Assembly (NCBI RefSeq): GCF_001598335.1 | Contig: NZ_BCYT01000005.1 | Location: 186,001-250,000 of the forward strand | Source of the DNA: Sphingobium abikonense NBRC 16140 | GTDB taxonomy: Bacteria; Pseudomonadota; Alphaproteobacteria; Sphingomonadales; Sphingomonadaceae | Reading direction: 5' to 3' | Length of the DNA stretch: 64,000 nucleotides | Part shown: piece by piece, positions 26,792-35,494 of the stretch | How positions within the stretch are numbered: the first letter of the stretch is position 1 | Layout: every line of letters begins with the position of its first letter | The notes under the pieces: generated by a model | Told to the model about the DNA's origin: nothing | Seen by the model: the letters and a program-made list of their open reading frames with translations, nothing else | Databases searched by the model: none | Translations under genes and position numbers: made by a program

Positions 26792-28642
26792 ATGCCTCCC
26801 GAAAATCCCGTTACCGCGCCGCTCCCGCCCGTCTGGGCGACATTCCGCCGGTTCCTGCCCTATCTCTGGCCGGCCGACGCGCCCGCGCTGCGCCGCCGCG
26901 TCGTCATCGCCATGCTGCTCGTGGCCCTGGCCAAGGCGGTGACGCTCATCATGCCCTTCGCCTATAAAGGCGCGATCGACCGGATGGCGCCGGGACTGGA
27001 GCCGGCGGTCGGCCTCGCCCTCGCTCTGGTGGTCGCCTATGCCGGCGCGCGCTTTGCCGGCGTGCTGTTCGACAATCTGCGCAACGCCGTGTTCGAAGGG
27101 GTAGGGCAGGAAGCGGGCCGGCGTCTGTCCGACGACGTCTTCGTCCATCTGCACCGTCTGTCGCTGCGCTTCCATCTCGACCGGCGCACCGGCGCGGTCA
27201 CGAAAATCGTCGAGCGCGGGACCAAGAGCATCGACACGATGCTCTATTTCCTGCTGTTCAACATCGCGCCGACCGTGATCGAACTGGTGGCGGTCTGCGT
27301 CATCTTCCTCGTGAAATTCGGTCCCGGCCTGGTCGCCGCCACGCTGGCGATGGTCGCGGCCTATATCTGGTTCACCCGCACCGTCACCGAATGGCGCAAC
27401 CAGCTGCGCCGCGACATGGTGGACATGGACACCAGCGCCGTCGCCCATGCCGTCGACAGCCTGCTCAATTTCGAAACCGTCAAATATTTCGGCGCCGAAC
27501 AGCGCGAAGCCGACCGTTATGGCACCGCGATGCGCAACTATGCGCGTGCCGCGATCAAGAGCGAAAACAGCCTGGCCTGGCTCAATATCGGCCAGTCGCT
27601 CATCACCAACCTCATGATGGCCGGGGCCATGGCCTATACCGTCTGGGGCTGGAGCGTGGGGCGCTTCACCACCGGCGACGTGGTGCTGGTCAACACCCTG
27701 CTGGCACAGCTTTTCCGTCCGCTCGACCTGCTCGGAATGGTCTATCGCACCATCCGCCAGGGCCTTATCGACATGGAGGCGATGTATGCGCTGATCGACA
27801 CGCCGACCGAAGTCGCCGACCGCGCCGGTGCCCCCACGCTGGCCGTGACCGGCGGAACGGTCCAGTTCGATCAGGTGCGTTTCGGCTATGATCCCCAGCG
27901 CGAAATATTGCACGGCATCAGCTTCACCGTGCCCGCCGGTCGCACTCTGGCGATCGTCGGCCCGTCAGGCGCGGGCAAGTCCACCATCGCGCGCATTCTT
28001 TTCCGCTTCTACGACATTCAGTCGGGATCGGTGACGATCGACGGGCAGGACATAGCGGCCGTGACCCAGCAATCCCTGCGCGCCGCCATCGGCATCGTGC
28101 CGCAGGACATGGTCCTCTTCAACGACACGATCGGCTATAATATCGCTTATGGCCGCGAAGGCGCGAGCCAGGCGGAGATCGAGGCGGCGGCCCGCGCGGC
28201 GCAGATTCACGATTTCATCCTCGGCATGCCCCAGGGCTATGACACGCGGGTGGGCGAACGCGGCCTTAAATTGTCGGGCGGGGAAAAACAGCGGGTCGCG
28301 ATCGCCCGCACCTTGCTCAAGGACCCGCCGGTGCTGGTGCTCGACGAAGCGACCAGCGCGCTCGACAGCCGGACCGAAACCGAAATCCAGACCGTGCTGC
28401 GCGACATCAGCCGCAAGCGCACCACTCTGGTCGTTGCTCACCGCCTCTCGACCGTGGTCGATGCCGATGAAATCATCGTGCTGGATCAGGGGCGCATCGT
28501 CGAACGTGGAGCCCATGCCGACCTCGTGCGTGCCGACGGACTGTATGCGACCATGTGGGCGCGCCAGGCGACCGAGCGCGACGCGCCCGCTGTCACGGAT
28601 GAGGAGGGCGGCGACCGCGAAACGGCCGCTCCATTGCTTTAG
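26792..28642 (+). CDS. Atm1-type ABC exporter (fused permease and ATPase)
   Basis: The 616-residue half-transporter has an N-terminal six-helix exporter domain (from about residue 36) and a C-terminal ATPase with Walker A GPSGAGKST, signature LSGGEKQRVAIARTL, Walker B VLVLDEATSALD and switch VAHRL. Features such as FHLDRRTGAVTKIVERGTK and NFETVKYFGAEQREADRY are typical of Atm1/HMT1-like exporters. Those export glutathione-linked sulfur species or metal-glutathione complexes in mitochondria and bacteria. It acts as a homodimer in the inner membrane. The stop overlaps the convergent neighbour's stop. Confidence 0.93.
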   Translation: MPPENPVTAPLPPVWATFRRFLPYLWPADAPALRRRVVIAMLLVALAKAVTLIMPFAYKGAIDRMAPGLEPAVGLALALVVAYAGARFAGVLFDNLRNAVFEGVGQEAGRRLSDDVFVHLHRLSLRFHLDRRTGAVTKIVERGTKSIDTMLYFLLFNIAPTVIELVAVCVIFLVKFGPGLVAATLAMVAAYIWFTRTVTEWRNQLRRDMVDMDTSAVAHAVDSLLNFETVKYFGAEQREADRYGTAMRNYARAAIKSENSLAWLNIGQSLITNLMMAGAMAYTVWGWSVGRFTTGDVVLVNTLLAQLFRPLDLLGMVYRTIRQGLIDMEAMYALIDTPTEVADRAGAPTLAVTGGTVQFDQVRFGYDPQREILHGISFTVPAGRTLAIVGPSGAGKSTIARILFRFYDIQSGSVTIDGQDIAAVTQQSLRAAIGIVPQDMVLFNDTIGYNIAYGREGASQAEIEAAARAAQIHDFILGMPQGYDTRVGERGLKLSGGEKQRVAIARTLLKDPPVLVLDEATSALDSRTETEIQTVLRDISRKRTTLVVAHRLSTVVDADEIIVLDQGRIVERGAHADLVRADGLYATMWARQATERDAPAVTDEEGGDRETAAPLL

Positions 28643-29037
28643 GGAATGCCGGCGCTCTGGTTCATGCGGCGCTCGGCAAACCATTGTTCCAGCATCTTGG
28701 CGGTGCATCCGGTAAAGCCGTTGCTGCCATTGACCGAACAGCTGTTGGGCAGGGTGGACCGCTGGACCTGCTCCATCGTCGCAACCTGGCTGCCCCAGCC
28801 CGGTCCGCCGGACGGGGCGGGCTTTTCCCGCAGTTTCTTGGGAATGCGATAGCGCTCTGCCTCCGGCCGCCTTGCGCACACGACAATCTCGTCGCCCTGG
28901 CTCTGCGGGCACGGATCGTCACCATAGACCAGAAGGTTGATGATCCGCTCTGGCGGCGGCTCCGCCTGCGCCAAGGCTGGAAGGGGAAGCAGCGGGATCA
29001 GCATCAGGCCGATCAGGGGAATGGCGCCGTGGCGCAT
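28639..29037 (-). CDS. Exported cysteine-containing protein, tandem paralogue A
   Basis: This is a 132-residue hypothetical protein with a clear signal peptide (LIGLMLIPLLPLPALAQA). The mature part has VYGDDPCPQSQGDEIVVCAR, ERYRIP and LR, then a second cysteine pair in SCSVNGSNGFTGC. The same elements recur in the next gene, so the two are tandem paralogues. The ATG at 29037 follows AAGGATC; the longer frame adds non-signal sequence and is rejected. Function is unknown. I recall similar motifs only in sphingomonads. Confidence 0.8.
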   Translation of the reverse strand: MRHGAIPLIGLMLIPLLPLPALAQAEPPPERIINLLVYGDDPCPQSQGDEIVVCARRPEAERYRIPKKLREKPAPSGGPGWGSQVATMEQVQRSTLPNSCSVNGSNGFTGCTAKMLEQWFAERRMNQSAGIP

Positions 29038-29148
29038 GGCAATGATCCTTCTTCCATCCCCTGTGAACGTCCACCCCGGACTTGGCGCAGCGCATGGCTG
29101 GCCAGGATCAGGACGACGCCCCGCCGCCCGATCCGTCACGGCCTTGCA

Positions 29149-29706
29149 TCATCGCTGCGGCGGCGACGTCGTATCCTGTGGCGCGGGCCGCTGCTGCGCC
29201 TTGGCCTCAGCCGCTTCTTCGGCCTTCACCCGCGCCTCGATGGCTTCGCTGTCAGCGTCGATCGTCGACAGGCGCTTTTCGCGTTCGGCCGCGACCAGGT
29301 CCTTCCAGCTGGCATTGTCGGCCTGCTGCCGCTCCGCCTTGGCCAGACGCGCCAGCTGCGCGAAGCAACCGGTCGCCCCGCCCGCGCCCGAAGGCGAACA
29401 GCTTTCGGTGCCCGACCGGCCGACATATTCCATGGATCGTACGCGCTCGCCCCAGGCCTGATTGCTGGGCTTGTTAGGATCACCGCGCAGCGGCTCGGGA
29501 ATGCGATAGCGTTCCTCCTCGCCCTTGCGCGCGCACACGACGATATCGTCGCCCTGGCTCTGCGGACAGGAATCATCGCCATAGACGATGACGATATTCA
29601 CCTTTTCCGATCCCGCGCTTCCCGTTTCGGCGGCCGGTTGCTGCGCCAGCGCGGGCGCCATGGCTCCGGTCAGCGCGATGGCGGCGATCATCAGCTTGTT
29701 CTTCAT
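29149..29706 (-). CDS. Exported cysteine-containing protein, tandem paralogue B
   Basis: This is a 185-residue hypothetical protein with a signal peptide (MIAAIALTGAMAPALAQ). The mature part carries VYGDDSCPQSQGDDIVVCAR, ERYRIP and LR, then SCSPSGAGGATGC, matching paralogue A. It also has a charged, coiled-coil-like C-terminal tail (KDLVAAEREKRLSTIDADSEAIEARVKAEEAAEAKAQQ) that paralogue A lacks. The ATG at 29706 follows GAGGATC. It lies 31 bases downstream of coq7, which is itself coupled to dsbB. The four conserved cysteines could form disulfides in the periplasm; this is inferred. Confidence 0.8.
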   Translation of the reverse strand: MKNKLMIAAIALTGAMAPALAQQPAAETGSAGSEKVNIVIVYGDDSCPQSQGDDIVVCARKGEEERYRIPEPLRGDPNKPSNQAWGERVRSMEYVGRSGTESCSPSGAGGATGCFAQLARLAKAERQQADNASWKDLVAAEREKRLSTIDADSEAIEARVKAEEAAEAKAQQRPAPQDTTSPPQR

Positions 29707-29737
29707 CGGTCGATCCTCTTGCAGACGCGCCACGGCG

Positions 29738-30292
29738 TCAGATACGCTTGGACAGGGCGATGGCGGCGCGACAGCCCAAGCGAATGGCGCCCGACAAAAT
29801 GGGGTAGGCCGGCGCCTGCTCCGCGCCATGGGCGATCGCGGCGTCGCGATGCTCCACCTCCTCCGCCTGAAAATCCGCGATGGCGGTGGAGAGTTCCGGA
29901 TCGTCACCGCCGATCCTCTCCAGCTGTTCGGCATAATGGCGATCAATCTCGGTCTCGACCGCTGCCGTGCAGGCCATCGCCGCCTTTGGACCCAATGCGG
30001 CTGTCACCGCGCCTAGCGCATATCCCGCGACATTCCAGAGCGGGCTCAGCGCCGTCGGCCGCACCCCGCGCCGCACGATCATCGCGTCGAACAGCTCGCG
30101 ATGCCGCTCTTCCTGGCTGGCCATGCCCGCGATCACCCGGCCATAGGGATGACGATCGCCCATCACCGCCAGTTGCCCGGCATAGATACGGGTCGCGCCG
30201 AATTCGCCCGCCTGATCTACCCGCAGCATTGCGGCGCGATCCGGGTCGGTCAGCCGCTTCGTGGGGCGCGGATAATCGGGACTTGCGCTCAT
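29738..30292 (-). CDS. coq7: Demethoxyubiquinone hydroxylase Coq7
   Basis: The 184-residue protein has the Coq7 diiron ligands: Glu30 in DQAGEFGA, Glu61 and His64 in EERH, Glu113 in AVETEIDRHY, and Glu145 and His148 in EEVEH. It performs a late ring hydroxylation in ubiquinone synthesis at the inner membrane. The start overlaps the dsbB stop by 4 bases (ATGA), so both are translated from one message. DsbB uses ubiquinone as electron acceptor, which makes the pairing biochemically sensible. Confidence 0.95.
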   Translation of the reverse strand: MSASPDYPRPTKRLTDPDRAAMLRVDQAGEFGATRIYAGQLAVMGDRHPYGRVIAGMASQEERHRELFDAMIVRRGVRPTALSPLWNVAGYALGAVTAALGPKAAMACTAAVETEIDRHYAEQLERIGGDDPELSTAIADFQAEEVEHRDAAIAHGAEQAPAYPILSGAIRLGCRAAIALSKRI

Positions 30293-30771
30293 GACTTCCT
30301 CGCTTTCAGCAGCAGCGCCAAGATGGCAAGCGCCGCCGCGCTCGACAAGAGGCCGTTATAGCCCGCCATCGATATGCCCATCAGGCTCCATGGCGCCACG
30401 TCGCAGCGGGTGATGGGGCTGGCCATGATCTGGCTGAGCAGATCGGCCGCATTGCCCGCCGCTGGCGTCGTTGAACAGGTGGTCAGACCCTCCCACCAGC
30501 CATATTCGACCCCGGCGTGAAACAGTCCGATAAGGCCGCTGACGCCGACCGCCAGCCCGGCAAGCCCCACGAACAGCGCGCTGACGCAGGCCCGCGCGCG
30601 CACAATGAAGGCGACCAGAGCCAGCGGCACGGCAGCGAAATGGGCATAGCGTTGCCACCAGCACATCTCGCAGGGGTGCAGCCCACCCAGATATTGGAAG
30701 CCATAAGCTCCCGCGAGCATGAGAATCGGGACAATGAGCGCAAGCGCGCGGGCGAGGGACAGGCTCTTCAT
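30289..30771 (-). CDS. dsbB: Disulfide bond formation protein DsbB
   Basis: The 160-residue membrane protein has four predicted transmembrane segments. Its two redox cysteine pairs are Cys34/Cys37 in HPCEMCWWQR and Cys99/Cys123 in the second periplasmic loop. DsbB reoxidises DsbA and passes electrons to ubiquinone. It is coupled to coq7 by a 4-base overlap. The downstream exported cysteine-containing paralogues are plausible substrates or partners of the same pathway, but this is only a context inference. Confidence 0.92.
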   Translation of the reverse strand: MKSLSLARALALIVPILMLAGAYGFQYLGGLHPCEMCWWQRYAHFAAVPLALVAFIVRARACVSALFVGLAGLAVGVSGLIGLFHAGVEYGWWEGLTTCSTTPAAGNAADLLSQIMASPITRCDVAPWSLMGISMAGYNGLLSSAAALAILALLLKARKS

Positions 30772-30833
30772 GCCTTGGGCTTAAAGCCTTCATGCCCTTT
30801 CGTCATGCTGAACTTGCCCTGCCGCGTCCGCGC

Positions 30834-32180
30834 TTATTTTGCGCCCGGCTTGCGGGCCGCGGCCTGGGCCACCACCGCGCCAGGCGCTTTTGCGAGCCGC
30901 GCGATCGTCTTGAGCGCATAGTCCATCTGGAAATCCTCGATGCCCTGCTTTTTCAGCTCTTCGGCCGATAGGGCAAAGCGCGGATCATCCTTCACATCCT
31001 CCTCCAGCGCCGCATCGTCGGTTTTGATCTCATTGATCAGGTGACGGCGCAGGTCGCTTTCGCGGAATTTGGGCCGGTTCTTGTAATCGGGATCGGACAA
31101 TTGCGGCACGCGAATATCAGGCTGGATGCCGCCTTCCTGCACGCTGCGGCCCGATGGCGTATAATAACGCGCCGTCGTCAGCTTGAGCGCGGTGGTGTTG
31201 CTCAGCGGCAGCATGGTCTGCACGCTGCCCTTGCCAAAGCTGCGCTCGCCCATCACCAGCGCGCGATGCTGGTCCTGCAAGGCGCCCGCGACGATTTCCG
31301 ATGCCGATGCCGAACCCGCGTCGACCAGCACGATCACCGGCAATCCCTTCGCATCATCGCCCGGCTTGGCGTAATAGCGTTCGACATCGCCCTTCTGCCG
31401 ACCGCGCTGCGACACGATCTCGCCGCGCTCCAGGAAGGTGTCGCTGACCGTCACCGCTTCGTCCAGCAGACCGCCGGGATTGGAGCGCAGGTCCAGCACA
31501 TAGCCGGTAGGCTTGTGACCGAGGCTCTTGTCGATGCTGCGGATCGCCTGGCGGACGTCCGCGCCGGTGTTGGCGGAGAAGCTGACGATGGTAATGACGC
31601 CGATATCCTTCTTCACCTCCCATTTGACGGGCTTCAACTGGATGATCTCGCGCGTCAGGGTCAGGTCGATCGGCTTGTCGCGGCCCGGGCGCACCAGCGT
31701 CAGCTTCAGGCTGGTGCCCGGCGCGCCACGCATCTTGTCGACTGCCTCGTCCAGCGTGCCGCCATAGATAAGCTGCCCGTCGATATGGGTGATATAGTCG
31801 CCCGCCTTGATGCCCGCGCGCCAGGCCGGCGTATCCTGCGTCGGCGCGATCACCTTGACCGCGCCATCCTCCTGCGTGACCGACAGGCCGAGGCCACCAT
31901 AGCTGCCTTCGGTCTGGGTGCGCAGATTCTGGAAGTCGCGTGCGTCGAGGAAGCTGGAATGCGGGTCGAGGCTGGCGAGCATGCCGTCGATCGCCCCCTT
32001 GATCAGCTTTTCGTCATCGACTTTCTCGACATAGTCGGTGCGCACCTTCTGGAACACGTCCATGAATTCGTCGAGCGCCTTGTAGCTCGACGCCTCCCCG
32101 TCCGCGAGCGCGGCGGTGGTGGCGGGAATGAGCGCAAGCGCCCCGAGCGCGATCGCGCCCTGGAGGAAGGATGTCTTCAT
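30834..32180 (-). CDS. C-terminal processing peptidase (S41 family)
   Basis: The 448-residue exported protease has a signal peptide (LIPATTAALA), a PDZ domain with GSYGGLGLSVTQEDG and PAWRAGIKAGDYIT, and an S41 catalytic domain with LRSNPGGLLDEAV, the serine in DAGSASASEIVAGAL and the lysine in RSFGKGSVQT. It degrades or trims periplasmic proteins and often acts on murein hydrolases. The ATG at 32180 has AGGAC upstream. In many alphaproteobacteria ctpA directly follows the envC homologue; here another gene lies between. Confidence 0.93.
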   Translation of the reverse strand: MKTSFLQGAIALGALALIPATTAALADGEASSYKALDEFMDVFQKVRTDYVEKVDDEKLIKGAIDGMLASLDPHSSFLDARDFQNLRTQTEGSYGGLGLSVTQEDGAVKVIAPTQDTPAWRAGIKAGDYITHIDGQLIYGGTLDEAVDKMRGAPGTSLKLTLVRPGRDKPIDLTLTREIIQLKPVKWEVKKDIGVITIVSFSANTGADVRQAIRSIDKSLGHKPTGYVLDLRSNPGGLLDEAVTVSDTFLERGEIVSQRGRQKGDVERYYAKPGDDAKGLPVIVLVDAGSASASEIVAGALQDQHRALVMGERSFGKGSVQTMLPLSNTTALKLTTARYYTPSGRSVQEGGIQPDIRVPQLSDPDYKNRPKFRESDLRRHLINEIKTDDAALEEDVKDDPRFALSAEELKKQGIEDFQMDYALKTIARLAKAPGAVVAQAAARKPGAK

Positions 32181-32271
32181 GGCTGTCCTAGGAGTCCGCA
32201 TCTATGTTCCATCATAGACCGATTGATCGGCCAACGCAAAAACATGCTTCGACCAATATCATCCAGCAGCG

Positions 32272-32311
32272 ATGAGCGTGGGGTGAATGCAGCCTCGATC
32301 CCCACGCTCAT
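32272..32311 (-). terminator. Hairpin after the AlgX-like gene
   Basis: ATGAGCGTGGGG (32272-32283) and CCCCACGCTCAT (32300-32311) are perfect 12-base inverted arms around a 16-base loop. It directly follows the leftward stop of the AlgX/AlgJ-like gene at 32317. No T-run follows, so it may be a transcript-end stabiliser rather than a classic terminator. Confidence 0.55.
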
Positions 32312-32316
32312 AACGT

Positions 32317-33618
32317 TCAAGCGAACAGCGGCGTCACAAGCCGCTGGAACTCGGCAGGCGCGGCCTGGAGACGGGCCTTGGCCTGATCCCGCTCCTGATC
32401 GGTCATCGTCGCGAGCTTCTTGCGACCGGATTCGAAGATCGAATGATCGGTTGCCGGTGCGCCATGAACGAAACGCTGCGTGATCTGTAGTAATAGATGC
32501 GTGGGCTTCACGAGTTGGACAAGGTTGGTGTCGACTCCTGCTGGCTGATAGGCATAGACGACCTCCTGAAAGCCGTAAGACAGGGCTTCCGTCAGATTCG
32601 TGCCGAAACTATCGCCAAATATGAGCAGCTTCCCAGCGATCGGGGCCGATGCGTTCCGATAGACACGAATATTGCCGTGATTTGTTATCTCATTGTCAAA
32701 TACCAGCCGATCGGGCGGCAGGTCACAGAACACTAATCCAAAATATGACGTAGCAGGCTGCAATTTGCTACCAAGGTCGCCATTCGACTGCTTCACTGCA
32801 AATTCGTTAGGAAATGCGTCGATCGGAAGATCCCAACGCTTGGCCAATGTCCTAGCGGCGATTGTAGCACCATAATCCGTCCAGTGCGTATCCACCGCAC
32901 TATAGGCCAAATGGCGACTATTCCACAGCTCCCACCGGGGCATTATCACCGGTCCGTTGCCGAACCGCTTAAGGAAATCATCGAAAACGGTGTTTGAAGC
33001 TCGCCGAAACGGATAGTGGTCGCGCAAAATTTCTTCTTTAGCCGGCGCGATCATTAGCATGATTTTTTCGAGGCCGAATTGCTGCTCCCATCCAGGCAAT
33101 CGGGCAAAAATATCACTCCATTCGCTGGCGCTGGACTCACTAAGTTTACCCGAACGCGTGAACTGACCCACACTGTCATTGGTGTCTCCGATCAGGAAAA
33201 GCTGGCCCATGCGGCCGAGCAGTGCCTGTGCACCACCCGATGGAGCGCCGGGCGCCGGCACGCCGCGCTGCACCATGCCCACCAGCGCCATGTCCTGACG
33301 TTCCTGGTCCACGACTTCCCAGCGGCAGACGACATCGCGGCCCTGCTCCTGACGGACCGGCATTTCGATGTGATACACGCCTTGGCGCGCAGGCACGTCG
33401 ATCACGAAGCCGGGATTGGCTATGCCGATCGCCAATATGTCCGCGCCATGACGGATAGACACGGTGACGCCGTTGCCGGCATTTCCGACATGGCCTGAAA
33501 AGACCAGCCGATCCTCGCCAACCGGCAGTGGTTGCGCGATCCATACCTTGCCCAGTTGATCTGGCCCCTGTGCGCCATGCTGTTCGATCGCCCAAGTTGC
33601 GCCTGTCATGGCACTCAT
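32317..33618 (-). CDS. AlgX/AlgJ-like SGNH-fold putative O-acetyltransferase
   Basis: The 433-residue protein has an N-terminal beta-rich domain (about 1-120) and a catalytic domain like AlgX/AlgJ (DHHW family). Asp243 and His245 sit in AVDTHWTDYGA and Ser337 in LLIFGDSFGTN, matching the Asp-X-His plus GDS triad of alginate O-acetyltransferases. No signal peptide is visible and there is no MBOAT partner (AlgI) nearby. Base composition is visibly AT-richer than all neighbours, suggesting recent transfer. It splits the usual envC-ctpA order. Start ATG 33618 follows AAGAGGCG. The substrate polysaccharide is unknown. Confidence 0.78.
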   Translation of the reverse strand: MSAMTGATWAIEQHGAQGPDQLGKVWIAQPLPVGEDRLVFSGHVGNAGNGVTVSIRHGADILAIGIANPGFVIDVPARQGVYHIEMPVRQEQGRDVVCRWEVVDQERQDMALVGMVQRGVPAPGAPSGGAQALLGRMGQLFLIGDTNDSVGQFTRSGKLSESSASEWSDIFARLPGWEQQFGLEKIMLMIAPAKEEILRDHYPFRRASNTVFDDFLKRFGNGPVIMPRWELWNSRHLAYSAVDTHWTDYGATIAARTLAKRWDLPIDAFPNEFAVKQSNGDLGSKLQPATSYFGLVFCDLPPDRLVFDNEITNHGNIRVYRNASAPIAGKLLIFGDSFGTNLTEALSYGFQEVVYAYQPAGVDTNLVQLVKPTHLLLQITQRFVHGAPATDHSIFESGRKKLATMTDQERDQAKARLQAAPAEFQRLVTPLFA

Positions 33619-33655
33619 AAATTCGCCTCTTTATATTTTTGAAAACACGCCAAAA

Positions 33656-33673
33656 GACGGCATGCCGTCCCAT
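33656..33673 (-). terminator. Palindromic terminator-like element after envC
   Basis: Bases 33656-33669 form a perfect 14-base palindrome (GACGG, CATG, CCGTC) that on the leftward strand is followed by TTTT. It lies between the envC stop at 33731 and the AlgX-like start at 33618. It probably ends the nadD-rsfS-rlmH-envC transcript. Confidence 0.5.
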
Positions 33674-33730
33674 CGCATTCACGCTATGAGCAAAAAAACC
33701 ATGGCTCAACGGTAAAAGTGCCGGTCACGG

Positions 33731-35002
33731 TCAAACCGGTCCAATAAGGGGAATTATATCCACCGGGCGGCCATTGCGGCGCAGTTCGACGATGATATCG
33801 CTGCGCCGCGCGCCGGTGACGCCCACCGGATCGCCCTGCCGCACAGTTTCGCCCACGCGCACGGACAGGCGATGCAGTCCGGTGATCAACGTGGTCCAGC
33901 CGCCGCCATGGTCGATGATGAGTATCTGGCCATAGTCGCGATAGGGCCCGGCAAAGGCGATGCGGCCCGCCGTCGGCGCGATGGCTTGCGCGCCAGGCTG
34001 GACGGCCAGCGTCAATCCCCTGGCACGTACGCCGCTCTCATTGACTTCGCCGAGCCCGGTGACGAGTTGACCGACAACTGGCAGGCGATAGGGCGGCGGG
34101 CCGCTCGCCGCTTTTTCTCGCTCCGGCGGCGCGGCGCCGGCCTGGTCCGGGCGGTCCGGGCGAAGCAGCGGCCCCGACAGTGCGGCGAGCCGTTCGCGCA
34201 GGTCCCCCGCCTGTTCCAGCCGATCCATCAGATCGACGATGTCGCGCGCTCGCTCCCCTAGCGCCAGCGCCCGCTCGCTTTCCATGCCGGCATTGGCGCG
34301 ATAGTCGCGCGCGGCGAGGCGCTTGCGCGCTTCCAGTTCCGCCAGTTCGGCTCGCTGCGCCTTGCGATCCTGCTGCGCCTGGGCGAGCGCATCGGATGCT
34401 TGCTGAGCGGTCGCGCGCAAAGTGCGGCTGCGCGCCAGTTCCGCGCGCAGCCCGGCCGTGCGTTGCTCGATCACCGGCAGGATCTGCCCCAGAACTGCAC
34501 GCAGATGCACCGCGTCACTGATGCTGCCTGGCTGCACCAGCGCCAGCGCCAGCGGCCGCCGGGCCATCATCTGAAGCGCGGCGGTCAGCCGGACCACCGG
34601 TTCCTGCCGCGCCGCCAGCCGTTTGGCCTGCGCGCGTTGCAAGCGGGCGATGATGGCGATGCGGGCGTGGGCAGCTTGAATATCGGCTTCGGCCTGCTGG
34701 ATACGGGCGGCCACGGCGGCTGCGCGGCGGCGGGCCTGTTCGGCGGCGTCCCGTGCGGCCATCGCCTGCTGCGCCAGGCGCGCGGCGCGGTCGCGCGCCT
34801 CGTCGGACTGACGGCGCGCATCCTTGAGCGCCTGTTGCTCCTGCGCCAGGCTGGTGCCCGCCGTCCCTGGCAGAACCAGTGCGTCGTCGTCGGCGGCAAC
34901 AAGGCGCGTACCGGCCAGCAGCAACAGAGCCGCGATGCCGCCGGTGATGAAAAAATGTCGCGTCACCCGATGTCCCGCCCTTATGAAGCGGTGACTAGGC
35001 AT
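33731..35002 (-). CDS. EnvC-like murein hydrolase activator (M23/LytM fold)
   Basis: The 423-residue protein has a signal-anchor region (FFITGGIAALLLLAGTRLVAA), a long coiled coil (about 45-265; rich in Ala, Gln, Arg) and a C-terminal LytM domain. The usual zinc-ligand HxH is missing: the matching strand reads RSDIIVELRRNGRPVD instead of an HLHFE-type motif, so the domain is degenerate like EnvC. EnvC recruits to FtsEX and activates amidases at division, and ftsEX is present in this window. A GTG at about residue 13 is an alternative start. Confidence 0.88.
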   Translation of the reverse strand: MPSHRFIRAGHRVTRHFFITGGIAALLLLAGTRLVAADDDALVLPGTAGTSLAQEQQALKDARRQSDEARDRAARLAQQAMAARDAAEQARRRAAAVAARIQQAEADIQAAHARIAIIARLQRAQAKRLAARQEPVVRLTAALQMMARRPLALALVQPGSISDAVHLRAVLGQILPVIEQRTAGLRAELARSRTLRATAQQASDALAQAQQDRKAQRAELAELEARKRLAARDYRANAGMESERALALGERARDIVDLMDRLEQAGDLRERLAALSGPLLRPDRPDQAGAAPPEREKAASGPPPYRLPVVGQLVTGLGEVNESGVRARGLTLAVQPGAQAIAPTAGRIAFAGPYRDYGQILIIDHGGGWTTLITGLHRLSVRVGETVRQGDPVGVTGARRSDIIVELRRNGRPVDIIPLIGPV

Positions 35003-35024
35003 AAGCGGCCCGCGTGTCGAGCCG

Positions 35025-35447
35025 TCAGCCTTCGCGGTGATAGGGATGGCCGGCCATTATGGAGGAGGCGCGCCAGAGCTGTTCGGCCAGCATCGCGCGG
35101 GCCATCATGTGCGGCCAGGTCATCGCGCCGAATGCGATCAACAGGTCGGCATTGGCGCGTTCTGCATCCTCGAACCCGTCCGCCGCGCCGATCAGGAACC
35201 GGCATTCGCGCGTGCCCGCGTCGCGCCAGCCTTCGATCCGGCGGGCAAAGTCCACAGAACCCAGTTGCTTGCCCTTTTCATCGAGCATGACCGTCACGGT
35301 GCCGGGTCCGGTTGGCGGCAGCTTGCCACCCCGGTCGGGCATTTCGGTGACGCGACAGGGCATGGTCAATCGCCTGAGGTAGCGGTCGACAAGCTCGGCT
35401 TCAGGTGATCGTCCTATCTTGCCGCGCGCGATGATGTGGAGAAGCAT
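35025..35447 (-). CDS. rlmH: 23S rRNA (pseudouridine1915-N3)-methyltransferase RlmH
   Basis: The 140-residue SPOUT methyltransferase has MLLHIIARGKIGRSPEAELVDRYLRR at the start, the FLIGAADGF knot motif and the C-terminal MLAEQLWRASSIMAGHPYHR. It methylates pseudouridine 1915 of 23S rRNA. It lies between rsfS and envC on the same strand, a common arrangement. Confidence 0.95.
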   Translation of the reverse strand: MLLHIIARGKIGRSPEAELVDRYLRRLTMPCRVTEMPDRGGKLPPTGPGTVTVMLDEKGKQLGSVDFARRIEGWRDAGTRECRFLIGAADGFEDAERANADLLIAFGAMTWPHMMARAMLAEQLWRASSIMAGHPYHREG

Positions 35448-35494
35448 CGGCGTCTCCTAATTCATCATCGCCCCGCTGTCTAAGCGTCAGGACG

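Noticed and set aside
30795-30825. Degenerate REP fragment before dsbB (CGTCATGCTGAACTTG)
   Set aside because: Only one half is seen and no paired arm could be found, so it does not support a repeat call.
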